64,000 nt of DNA from Streptomyces angustmyceticus (lineage in GTDB: Bacteria > Actinomycetota > Actinomycetes > Streptomycetales > Streptomycetaceae), in NCBI RefSeq assembly GCF_019933235.1, contig NZ_CP082945.1, forward strand, positions 3,658,001 through 3,722,000, written 5' to 3'. A program made the translations under genes and the position numbers. Every line of letters begins with the position of its first letter. Positions within the stretch are counted from its first letter, which is position 1. Shown in pieces: positions 16,773 through 24,764 of the stretch. The notes under the pieces are model-generated. The model was given only the letters and a program-made list of their open reading frames with translations. It did no database searches and was not told the DNA's origin.

Positions 16773-19610
16773 TCAGTCCTCGGCCGGCGCCGCCGTCTTC
16801 TTGGCCGCAGCCGTCTTGGCGGTGGCCTTCTTGGCGGTCGTCTTCTTCGCCGTGGTGGTCTTCTTCGCCGCGGTCTTCTTGGCAGCCGTCTTCTTCGCGG
16901 CCGTCTTCTTGGCCGGCGCCTTCTTGGCCGCCTTCTTGGCGGTCTTCTTCGCCGGCCCCTTGGCGCGCTTCTCCGCCAGCAGCTCGTAGCCCCGCTCGGC
17001 GGTGATCGTCTCGACGTCGTCGTCCCGCCGCAGCGTCGCGTTGGTCTCGCCGTCGGTGACGTACGCGCCGAACCGGCCGTCCTTGACCACCACCGGCTTG
17101 CCGCTGACCGGGTCCGTGCCGAGCTCCTTCAGCGGCGGCTTGGCGGCGGCCCGCCCGCGCTGCTTGGGCTGGGCGTAGATCGCCAGCGCCTCGTCGAGGG
17201 TGATCGTGAAGAGCTGCTCCTCGGTCTCCAGGGAGCGCGAGTCGGTGCCCTTCTTGAGGTACGGGCCGTAGCGGCCGTTCTGCGCGGTGACCTCGACGCC
17301 CTCGGGGTCCTTGCCGACGACGCGCGGCAGCGACATCAGCTTGAGCGCGTCCGCCAGCGTCACGGTGTCCAGGGACATCGACTTGAAGAGCGAGGCGGTG
17401 CGCGGCTTGACCGCGTTCTTGCCGGTCTTCGGGGTGCCCTCGGGCAGGATCTCGGTGACGTACGGGCCGTAGCGGCCGTCCTTGGCGACGATCTGGCGGC
17501 CGGACTCCGGGTCCATGCCCAGCTCGAAGTCGCCGCTCGGCTTGGCGAGCAGCTCCTCGGCGTACGCCACGGTCAGCTCGTCGGGCGCCAGGTCGTCGGG
17601 GACGTCGGCGCGCTGGTGGCCCTCGGCGTCCTTCTCCCCGCGCTCGACGTACGGGCCGTAGCGGCCGACGCGCAGCTTGATGTCGTCGCTGACCGGGAAG
17701 GACGAGATCTCCCGGGCGTCGATCGCGCCGAGGTCGGTGACCAGTTCCTTCAGGCCGCCGAGGTGGTCGCCGTCGCCGTTGCCGGCGTCCGAGGCGGCGC
17801 CCTCGGCCTCGCCCTCGCCGAAGTAGAAGCGCCGCAGCCACGGCACGGACTGCGCCTCGCCGCGGGCGATGCGGTCGAGGTCGTCCTCCATCTTGGCGGT
17901 GAAGCCGTAGTCGACCAGCCGGCCGAAGTGCTTCTCCAGGAGGTTGACCACCGCGAAGGAGAGGAACGACGGGACGAGCGCGGTGCCCTTCTTGAAGACA
18001 TAGCCGCGGTCGAGGATCGTGCCGATGATCGACGCGTAGGTCGACGGGCGGCCGATCTCGCGCTCTTCCAGCTCCTTGACCAGCGTGGCCTCGGTGTAGC
18101 GGGCGGGCGGCTTGGTGGCGTGCCCGTCGGCGGTGATCTCCTGCGCGGCCAGCGCGTCGCCCTCGGCGACCTGCGGCAGCCGGCGCTCGCGGTCGTCGAG
18201 CTCGGCGTTGGGGTCGTCGGCGCCCTCCACATAGGCCTTGAGGAAGCCGTGGAAGGTGATGGTCTTGCCGGACGCGCTGAACTCGGCGTCCCGCCCGTCG
18301 GCGGCCCGGCCGCCGATCTTGACGGTGACGGAGTTGCCGGTCGCGTCCTTCATCTGCGAGGCCACGGTCCGCTTCCAGATCAGCTCGTACAGCCTGAACT
18401 GGTCGCCGGTCAGACCGGTCTCGGCCGGCGTGCGGAAGCGGTCGCCGGAGGGGCGGATCGCCTCGTGCGCCTCCTGGGCGTTCTTGACCTTGCCGGCGTA
18501 GGTGCGCGGTTTGTCCGGGAGGTAGTCGGCGCCGTACAGCTGCGTCACCTGCGACCGGGCCGCGGCGACCGCGGTGTCCGAGAGCGTGGTGGAGTCCGTA
18601 CGCATATAGGTGATGAAGCCGTTCTCGTACAGCTTCTGCGCCACCTGCATCGTGGACTTCGCGCCGAAGCCGAGCTTGCGGCTGGCCTCCTGCTGGAGGG
18701 TGGTCGTCCGGAACGGCGCGTACGGCGAGCGGCGGTAGGGCTTGGACTCGACCGAGCGCACCGCGAAGTCGGTCTGCTCCAGGGCGGCGGCGAGCGCGCG
18801 GGCGTTCGCCTCGTCCAGATGGAGGACGTCGTTCTTGAGCTGCCCGTTGGGACCGAAGTCACGGCCCTGGGCGATACGGCGGCCGTCGACGCTGTTCAGG
18901 CGGGCGGTCAGCACCGACGGGTCGCTGGCGTCGCCGGCCCGGCCGGTGGCGAAGGTGCCGGTCAGGTCCCAGTACTCGGCGGAGCGGAACGCGATGCGCT
19001 CGCGCTCCCGCTCGACGACGAGCCGGGTCGCCACGGACTGCACCCGGCCGGCCGACAGCCGGGGCATGACCTTCTTCCACAGGACCGGCGAGACCTCGTA
19101 GCCGTAGAGGCGGTCGAGGATCCGGCGGGTCTCCTGGGCGTCGACCAGCTTCTGGTTCAGATCGCGCGGATTGGCCACGGCCTCGCGGATCGCGTCCTTG
19201 GTGATCTCGTGGAAGACCATCCGGTGGACGGGGACCTTGGGCTTGAGGATCTCCTGGAGGTGCCAGGCGATGGCCTCGCCCTCGCGGTCCTCATCTGTGG
19301 CGAGGTAGAGCTCGTCGGACTCGGCCAGCAGCTCCTTGAGCTTCTTGACCTGGTCCTTCTTGTCACTGTTGACGACGTAGATCGGCTGGAAGTCGGCGTC
19401 GACGTTCACGCCGAGGCGGGCCCAGGGCTCGCCCTTGTACTTCGCCGGGACCTCTGCGGCGCCGTTGGGCAGGTCGCGGATGTGTCCGACGCTCGCCTCG
19501 ACCACGTAGCCAGGGCCGAGGTAGCCCTTGATCGTCTTCGCCTTGGCAGGCGACTCGACGATGACGAGTCGGCGGCCGCCGCCGTCTGTGGTCTCGCTGG
19601 TCGGGGACAA
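16773..19610 (-). CDS. topA: DNA topoisomerase I
   Basis: 945 residues, close to the ~950 of other Streptomyces TopA. The TOPRIM domain begins at VIVESPAKAKTIKGYLG (about 16) and includes DEDREGEAIAWH with the metal-binding acidic residues. The active-site Tyr is in FITYMRTDST (Tyr335). Several Rv1646-like C-terminal repeats (GRYGPYV four times) follow from about 640. The last ~60 residues are a Lys/Ala tail (AKKTAAKKT repeats) that in Streptomyces TopA gives high processivity. It relaxes negative supercoils and is essential. It is divergent from the next gene with a 530-base gap. Confidence 0.97.
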   Translation of the reverse strand: MSPTSETTDGGGRRLVIVESPAKAKTIKGYLGPGYVVEASVGHIRDLPNGAAEVPAKYKGEPWARLGVNVDADFQPIYVVNSDKKDQVKKLKELLAESDELYLATDEDREGEAIAWHLQEILKPKVPVHRMVFHEITKDAIREAVANPRDLNQKLVDAQETRRILDRLYGYEVSPVLWKKVMPRLSAGRVQSVATRLVVERERERIAFRSAEYWDLTGTFATGRAGDASDPSVLTARLNSVDGRRIAQGRDFGPNGQLKNDVLHLDEANARALAAALEQTDFAVRSVESKPYRRSPYAPFRTTTLQQEASRKLGFGAKSTMQVAQKLYENGFITYMRTDSTTLSDTAVAAARSQVTQLYGADYLPDKPRTYAGKVKNAQEAHEAIRPSGDRFRTPAETGLTGDQFRLYELIWKRTVASQMKDATGNSVTVKIGGRAADGRDAEFSASGKTITFHGFLKAYVEGADDPNAELDDRERRLPQVAEGDALAAQEITADGHATKPPARYTEATLVKELEEREIGRPSTYASIIGTILDRGYVFKKGTALVPSFLSFAVVNLLEKHFGRLVDYGFTAKMEDDLDRIARGEAQSVPWLRRFYFGEGEAEGAASDAGNGDGDHLGGLKELVTDLGAIDAREISSFPVSDDIKLRVGRYGPYVERGEKDAEGHQRADVPDDLAPDELTVAYAEELLAKPSGDFELGMDPESGRQIVAKDGRYGPYVTEILPEGTPKTGKNAVKPRTASLFKSMSLDTVTLADALKLMSLPRVVGKDPEGVEVTAQNGRYGPYLKKGTDSRSLETEEQLFTITLDEALAIYAQPKQRGRAAAKPPLKELGTDPVSGKPVVVKDGRFGAYVTDGETNATLRRDDDVETITAERGYELLAEKRAKGPAKKTAKKAAKKAPAKKTAAKKTAAKKTAAKKTTTAKKTTAKKATAKTAAAKKTAAPAED

Positions 19611-20143
19611 CTTCGCTCTTCTCTCCGGTCGACGCTGGAAGTGCCCCCGGCCGGACGCCGAGGGTGCACTGCGGTGACGCTTGACGCTGCGGAGTGTGAC
19701 GGTACCTCCCGGCCCCGTGTCAAACGGAAAAACCCCGCAACGCCACTCGAACGGTAACCCGACTACATGCCTTCATGCCGCCCGGACCGCATCAGGCGCT
19801 CGCCGCGGGCCCGGGGCCCGGCTTGTGGATCATGACGGCGCCGGACCGTTCCCCGGCGCCCACCTCGGACGTTCCCCGCGCACCGCTGCCGCGGCGCCCT
19901 CGGCGGTTTCACACAGTGACGAATCCCCGGCACCCCGCCGCCCGCCCGCGGCCGCACACCGCACCGTCCGCGGAGCGGCGTCCGTCACAAGGCGGCGCCG
20001 GATCCCGTCATTGCCTTGATACAGCACGTGAGCGGGCTGGCAGGATGGATACGGCACGGCTCGCCGTTCGAGTCGAGCGCACACGGCTCGCCGTGCGAGT
20101 CCAGCACCGCCGCCATCACGCACTCTCGGGGGGATCAGCACCC
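19611..20143. promoter_or_regulatory. Divergent control region of topA and the 20144 gene
   Basis: The 533 bases contain no ORF with convincing codon use. On the minus strand TTGACA (19718-19723) is a candidate -35 for topA, with a poorly matching -10 region about 17 bases further; such promoters in Streptomyces topA respond to supercoiling. The rest shows only GC-rich sequence, with direct copies of GCTCGCCGT(T/G)CGAGTC at about 20059-20074 and 20089-20103. Confidence 0.4.
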
Positions 20144-20806
20144 ATGGCGAACCAGTACCCCGGCCCGCCTCCGGACCAGCCGCCCGGCCGGCCCGGCCAG
20201 AACCCTTACGCCAAGCCGGACGGCCCACAGCCCGCCGAGTCCGGATCCGGGCAGGGCGGCCGCCCCGGGGAGCCCGGGTACGGCTATCCGCAGCCCGCCT
20301 CGCCGCCGCCCCCGCAGCCCGGATACGGCTACCCGAACGACGTCCCGCAGCCGCCGCCCGGTTTCCCGCCGGGTGCGCCGCCGCAGCCGGGGCCCGGCGG
20401 TTTCCAGAGCGGCACCGGGGGCTTCCAGGCGGGGGCCGGGTTCCAGGCCGGGCCGCAGCCCGGCGGGATGATGCTGTCGCTGGGCGATATCGCGGTGAGC
20501 GGCGACACGATCATGACGCCGGCCGGGCCGATGCCGCTCAGGGGCGCGGTGTGGACGGCCACCGACATGTCGCGGACCGAGGAGAAGATGCCGACGCACG
20601 CGGTCGTGCTGGCCATCGTCTTCTTCCTCTTCTGTCTGCTCGGCCTGCTCTTCCTGCTGATGAAGGAGAAGGTGACCACCGGGTTCGTGCAGGTCACGGT
20701 GAACAGCGGCGGGCGGCACCACGCCACGATGATCCCGGTGCAGTCCCGCGAGCAGGTGATGTTCGTGCTCAACCAGGTCAACTACGCCAGGTCGCTGAGC
20801 GTGTGA
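20144..20806 (+). CDS. Pro/Gly-rich membrane protein, unknown function
   Basis: 220 residues. The first ~110 are a disordered Pro/Gly/Gln/Tyr-rich region with GYGYP repeats (PGYGYPQP, PGYGYPND). A small folded part follows (MLSLGDIAVSGDTIMTPAGPMPLRG) and one strong membrane segment at about 150-170 (AVVLAIVFFLFCLLGLLFLLM). The C-terminal ~50 residues (VTVNSGGRHHATMIPV) look beta-rich and are on the far side of the membrane. Its GTGA end overlaps the next gene, which is also a membrane protein. I do not recognise a function; the layout is common in streptomycetes. Confidence 0.85.
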   Translation: MANQYPGPPPDQPPGRPGQNPYAKPDGPQPAESGSGQGGRPGEPGYGYPQPASPPPPQPGYGYPNDVPQPPPGFPPGAPPQPGPGGFQSGTGGFQAGAGFQAGPQPGGMMLSLGDIAVSGDTIMTPAGPMPLRGAVWTATDMSRTEEKMPTHAVVLAIVFFLFCLLGLLFLLMKEKVTTGFVQVTVNSGGRHHATMIPVQSREQVMFVLNQVNYARSLSV

Positions 20807-21243
20807 GCACCGAGGAGTCCTGGGGCCCCGCCGAGTCCGCGGGGCCCACGAGGGCGTCGGTCCGGACGCGCACCGTCCGGAAGGCGGCGATCGGCCTCGG
20901 CACGGGAGCGGCGGCCGCCGTCTATCTCTGGCACACCGATCCGCACCAGCCGGGACAGCTGCTGATCCCGTGCCCGTTCAAATGGGCCACCGGGCTGCTG
21001 TGCCCGGTGTGCGGCGGAACGCGGATGGCGTACGACCTGATGCACGGCGATGTCGTGACCGCGTTCCACGACAACGCCGTGCTGCTCACACTGGCCGGAC
21101 CGGCCGTGGCGTACGCGGTCGGACGCTGGCTGGCCGCCGGCCTCGGCGGGCGCGTGTACCGGCCACGGCTCTCGGCCCGCGGCAATGCCGTGGCGCTCGG
21201 CATCGCCGCGGTGTGGATGGTGGCCCGCAATCTCGTCGGCTAG
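20803..21243 (+). CDS. DUF2752 membrane protein
   Basis: 146 residues from GTG at 20803, overlapping the previous stop. The conserved DUF2752 core is CPFKWATGLLCPVCGGTRM (about 57-75), where two Cys pairs frame the CPxCGxTR motif. Three or four hydrophobic segments surround it. The family is small, widespread and of unknown function. Translational coupling with the Pro/Gly-rich protein suggests that they work together at the membrane. Confidence 0.88.
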   Translation: MSTEESWGPAESAGPTRASVRTRTVRKAAIGLGTGAAAAVYLWHTDPHQPGQLLIPCPFKWATGLLCPVCGGTRMAYDLMHGDVVTAFHDNAVLLTLAGPAVAYAVGRWLAAGLGGRVYRPRLSARGNAVALGIAAVWMVARNLVG

Positions 21244-21291
21244 GACCGCCCGGCCGCCGGACCGTCCGGGCGGGTTCCTGGCCGTACGGCG

Positions 21292-21696
21292 TCAGCGGAC
21301 GGTGACCGTGACCACCGGGGAGACGGTGCTGCCGGCGCCCATGCGGAGCTGGTTGACGCCCTTGATGCCGAGCTTGACCCGCACCGAGTACGTACCGCTG
21401 GCGTTGACCGGCGTCTGAGCGGGCAGCGAGACCCACTTGGTGCCCTGCTTCTGCTGGACGGTGACCTTGGTGCCGGCCTTGATGCCCTTGGCGGTGCCGG
21501 AGATCCGGAACTCCTGCCAGGCGTTGACCGTGGTCACGCTGGCCTTGGCCGTCAGGGACGCGGCGGCCGGGGCGGTGGCCACGACCGGCGTGGGCGAGTG
21601 GAGGTGCTGGGGAGCGGCGAAGGCCGCCGCCGAGCCGCCGGCGAGCAGGGAAACGGCGACGGCGCCGACTGCGGCGTAGCGGAATGCGCGGTTCAT
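21292..21696 (-). CDS. Small secreted protein, unknown function
   Basis: 134 residues. A clear Sec signal peptide (MNRAFRYAAVGAVAVSLLAGG..AFA, cleavage about residue 28) is followed by an ~100-residue Thr/Val-rich domain with alternating hydrophobic residues (VTVQQKQGTKWVSLPAQ, TYSVRVKLGIKG), typical of an Ig-like beta sandwich. No catalytic motif or Cys is visible. It runs convergently with the DUF2752 gene, with 48 bases between their stops. Probably an extracellular or wall-associated structural protein; no specific role can be assigned. Confidence 0.8.
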   Translation of the reverse strand: MNRAFRYAAVGAVAVSLLAGGSAAAFAAPQHLHSPTPVVATAPAAASLTAKASVTTVNAWQEFRISGTAKGIKAGTKVTVQQKQGTKWVSLPAQTPVNASGTYSVRVKLGIKGVNQLRMGAGSTVSPVVTVTVR

Positions 21697-21977
21697 ATGG
21701 GTTCCTCACTCAGGGGTCGGTGAGCCTGCCGGTCATGGGTGACCTTCACTGAGGAACATGTCCAACCGAGCCGGAAAGTTCCCTCGTACCGTCACACACC
21801 GGCCATCTGTCACAGATCTGGCCGGAAGTGAACGGAGCGGCGCGCAACGGAAGTTGGGGCACCGGCCTGCCGTGGCACCCCACGCGACGCACACACCTCA
21901 CGGCACGGCTCACACCCCACGGCACGGCTGGTGGCCCGCCCCGCACCAAGGCTCGCGCCACGGCCCCCTGTTCACGA

Positions 21978-22175
21978 CTACACCGTCGCCAGCAACCAAC
22001 CGCCCGTGACCAGGAACGCCACCCCGCACAGCAGCGCCGTCAGGGTGGCGACCGGACGGCTGACGCCCTCGGCGACGGGCGCACCGGTCCGTGCGCAGAC
22101 GCCCGTCCACACCAGCAGTCCGGCGCCGAACAGCGCGAACGCCGCACCGGCAAAGACCTCGGGTCCACTCTCCAT
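21978..22175 (-). CDS. Small two-helix membrane protein
   Basis: 65 residues with two predicted membrane helices (FAGAAFALFGAGLLVWTGV, about 8-26, and LTALLCGVAFLVTGGWLLATV, about 45-65) joined by a polar loop. It has no recognisable domain. Position between two clear genes and Streptomyces-like codon use support it as real. It lies downstream of the methyltransferase gene on the same strand with 83 bases between. Confidence 0.65.
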   Translation of the reverse strand: MESGPEVFAGAAFALFGAGLLVWTGVCARTGAPVAEGVSRPVATLTALLCGVAFLVTGGWLLATV

Positions 22176-22258
22176 GCGCGCAGCCTGGCACCCCGGGGCG
22201 GCATTCCGGCGAACGCCGGATGAACGGCACCCGCCGTGTCCTGCCGCCCCGGCCCCCG

Positions 22259-23797
22259 TCAGCCGTCCGCGGCCACCGGCTCCAGGAACCCCTGCTCGAC
22301 CAGCATCCGGATCGAGGCCGGCGTACGGTCCCGCAGCAGCACCGGGTCCTCGCCGACGAGTTGGGCGATGGCGTCCAGGATCCGCCCGGCCGGGAGCGAG
22401 CCGTCACACACCCCGGCGAAGCCCGCGCCGACCGTGTCGACCTTCGTCGCCCGCCGCATCCCGCGGTTCTGACGCAGCACCACATGCTCGGGGTCCTCCG
22501 CCCCCGGCAGCCCGACCTGCTCCTGCACCACCTCGTCGGCGAGCCGGAAGTGCGCGGCGAGCAGCGCCGCGTCGTCCGTGGCCCGCAGGTAGTCCTGGCG
22601 CTCGAAGTGCCGTACGACCGACTCCCCCAGCGGCTGTTCCACCGGGTGCGGCCATTCCTCGACCGTGACCGACGGGGAGTCCGAACCGGACTTGCGCAGC
22701 GTGATCCAGCCGAAGCCGACGGCCTTGGTCCGGCGCGCCTCGAACTCGTCGAGCCAGGCGCCGTACCGCGCGGCGTACGCCTCGTCACCGGCGCGGTGGT
22801 CGCCCGCGTCGCGCAGCCACAGCTCGGCGTACTGGGCGACGTCCTGCACCTCGCGCTGCACGATCCACGCGTCGCAGCCGCGCGGCACCCAGGAGCGCAG
22901 CCGGTCCTGCCAGTCCTCGCCCGCCACGTGCTGCCAGTTGGCCAGCAGCTGGCAGTACCCGCCGTCGTTGAGATGCGCGGCGGACTGCTGGACGAGCGTC
23001 CGGCACAGGTCGTCGCCGCCCATGCCGCCGTCGCGGTAGGTGAGCCGGGCGCCCGGCGAGATCACGAACGGCGGGTTGGACACGATCAGGTCGTACGTCT
23101 CGTCCCCCACGGGCTCGAACAGCGAGCCCTCCCGCAGATCCGCCGGCCCCGCCCCGGAGAGCGCCAGGGTCAGCGCGGCGATCCGCAGCGCCCGGGGGTT
23201 GAGGTCGGTGCCCGTGACGCGGGTGGCGTGCTGGGCGGCGTGCAGCGCCTGGATGCCGGAACCGGTGCCGAGGTCGAGCGCCCGGCCGGCCGGCCTGCGC
23301 ACGGTGATGCCCGCGAGGGTCGTGGACGCGCCGCCGACCCCGAGCACCAGTTGTGCGCGCTCCGCCTCCCCGGCGCCCCGGATGCCGCCGGCGCCACCGA
23401 CCGCGCAGCCCAGGTCGGAGACGATCCACCAGTCCTGCCCCTCGGGGCCGCCGTACGGGCGCACGTCCACACCGGCGCGCAGCTCGTCGCCGTCCCGCAC
23501 CAGCCAGCCGTCGGCGAGGCAGTCCGCGACGGGAAGCGCCGCCTGCGCCTGCCGCAGTTCCACCGGGCGCTGCAGCAGGAACAGCCGCACCAGGGTCTCC
23601 AACGGGCTGCCGCCGCGCGTCGCCCGCAGGGCGGGGACGGTCTCGCTGCGCGCCAGCGCGGCGTAGGCCGGCGCGCCGAGCAGCTCCAGCAGCCCGTCGG
23701 CGGTGTAGGCGGCGGTCAGGAGTGCCTCGCGCAGCCGGGCGGTGCGGGCGTTGCTCTCGGGGTCCTGGACATCGGCGGTGGGGAGGTGCGTACTCAC
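22259..23797 (-). CDS. SAM-dependent methyltransferase (HemK/small-methylase type)
   Basis: 512 residues from GTG at 23797; an ATG three codons upstream is an alternative. The ~170-residue N-terminal domain is the actinobacterial DUF7059-like region. The Rossmann methyltransferase core has motif I ALDLGTGSGIQAL and the amide-methylase signature IVSNPPFV, which binds a planar amide or exocyclic amine (Gln, Asn, adenine or guanine). A ~190-residue C-terminal extension follows. The NPPF motif points to a protein-Gln or rRNA base substrate, which is not decided here. There is no RBS; GACAAT seven bases before the GTG fits a leaderless start. Confidence 0.85.
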   Translation of the reverse strand: MSTHLPTADVQDPESNARTARLREALLTAAYTADGLLELLGAPAYAALARSETVPALRATRGGSPLETLVRLFLLQRPVELRQAQAALPVADCLADGWLVRDGDELRAGVDVRPYGGPEGQDWWIVSDLGCAVGGAGGIRGAGEAERAQLVLGVGGASTTLAGITVRRPAGRALDLGTGSGIQALHAAQHATRVTGTDLNPRALRIAALTLALSGAGPADLREGSLFEPVGDETYDLIVSNPPFVISPGARLTYRDGGMGGDDLCRTLVQQSAAHLNDGGYCQLLANWQHVAGEDWQDRLRSWVPRGCDAWIVQREVQDVAQYAELWLRDAGDHRAGDEAYAARYGAWLDEFEARRTKAVGFGWITLRKSGSDSPSVTVEEWPHPVEQPLGESVVRHFERQDYLRATDDAALLAAHFRLADEVVQEQVGLPGAEDPEHVVLRQNRGMRRATKVDTVGAGFAGVCDGSLPAGRILDAIAQLVGEDPVLLRDRTPASIRMLVEQGFLEPVAADG

Positions 23798-23804
23798 GCC
23801 CACC

Positions 23805-23828
23805 ATTGTCGGCCCTGCCACCGACAAT
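23805..23828. promoter_or_regulatory. 8+8 inverted repeat at methyltransferase start
   Basis: ATTGTCGG and CCGACAAT are separated by 8 bases, and the repeat overlaps the upstream ATG and the proposed -10. It is a possible operator; its significance is unknown. Confidence 0.35.
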
Positions 23829-23961
23829 CGGCGACGGCCCGGCGCCACGCCCCGCTCGGGCGCGTCGCCGGGCCGTACGAAGCCGTTGCCGTGCCGCGGC
23901 GTCGCGGGTCTCCCCGCTCACCCGCGGCCACGGCACCGGGTCCCGCCCGGAGGGCCGTGCC

Positions 23962-24546
23962 CTACGACTTCTTGGACTGCGTGGGGGCCGGGGAACCGGA
24001 CGCGGCCGGGTTCTGGCAGCCCTTCTGGGCGGCCATCGCCTTGCCGACGTCGCCGGACTCCAGGTTCTTGAAGGCCGCCTCGCTCTGCTTGTTGAGCTTG
24101 TTGATGCCGCTGGACAGGTCGCGCAGGCCGTCCGCGAACTTCAGCTTGTCCGAGGTGTCGAGGTTGTTGACCTGCTTCTGGAGGTCCGCGTAGCCCTTGG
24201 AGAGCGAGTTGAGCTCCTTGACGGCGTTCTGCTGTGCCTGCTTGCCCTGGTCGGTGGGCGGCGGCCCGGCCTTCTCCAGGGACTTGGCCAGCGAGGCGTA
24301 GGCCTGGGAAATCTTCTGGAAGGCCGCCGAGTCGGTCTGCTGGACCTTCTTGGAGTCCGTGCTGCCGTTGTCGGCCGTCTGCATGGCGCCGTTGGCGTCC
24401 TGGATCTGCTGGAAATGAGCCTGCGCGGGGTCGCAGAAACTCTTCGCCCAGTCATTGAGCTTCTTGTTGCTGTCGTCGCTGCAGCCGGTCAGCGCGAGCA
24501 CCAGTGCCGCACCGCCGGACAGTGCAGCCACAAGCTTCTTGTTCAC
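23962..24546 (-). CDS. Small lipoprotein, helical
   Basis: 194 residues from GTG at 24546, chosen because AAGGGA lies eight bases upstream; an ATG at 24564 has no RBS. The signal peptide ends with lipobox LALTGC (Cys about 22). The mature part is Gln/Lys/Asp/Asn-rich and helical (DLQKQVNNLDTSDKLKFADGL), with two remaining Cys (about 37 and 181), and ends in a Pro/Ser/Lys tail. It resembles uncharacterised streptomycete lipoproteins with extracytoplasmic coiled coils. It is next to hppA on the same strand, 218 bases past hppA's stop. No function is assigned. Confidence 0.85.
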   Translation of the reverse strand: MNKKLVAALSGGAALVLALTGCSDDSNKKLNDWAKSFCDPAQAHFQQIQDANGAMQTADNGSTDSKKVQQTDSAAFQKISQAYASLAKSLEKAGPPPTDQGKQAQQNAVKELNSLSKGYADLQKQVNNLDTSDKLKFADGLRDLSSGINKLNKQSEAAFKNLESGDVGKAMAAQKGCQNPAASGSPAPTQSKKS

Positions 24547-24764
24547 CGGATTGGTCCCTTCCATGGCTCTCGGCCCCGGAACATACACGTCCAAAGGGCC
24601 TCGGCCACCGGTCGGGCATCCCGCCCTGCCCTCATTGCAGCCATTTGCACCAAGGACCGCGGGGCCACCCGGGCACGCGGAAGGCGGGTGGCCGGCGCTC
24701 GCAAAACACACCGTCCACCCGCCCAGTTGAGCGGTCCGCGCGCCCTGTTGGAGGCCGCTCCCGG

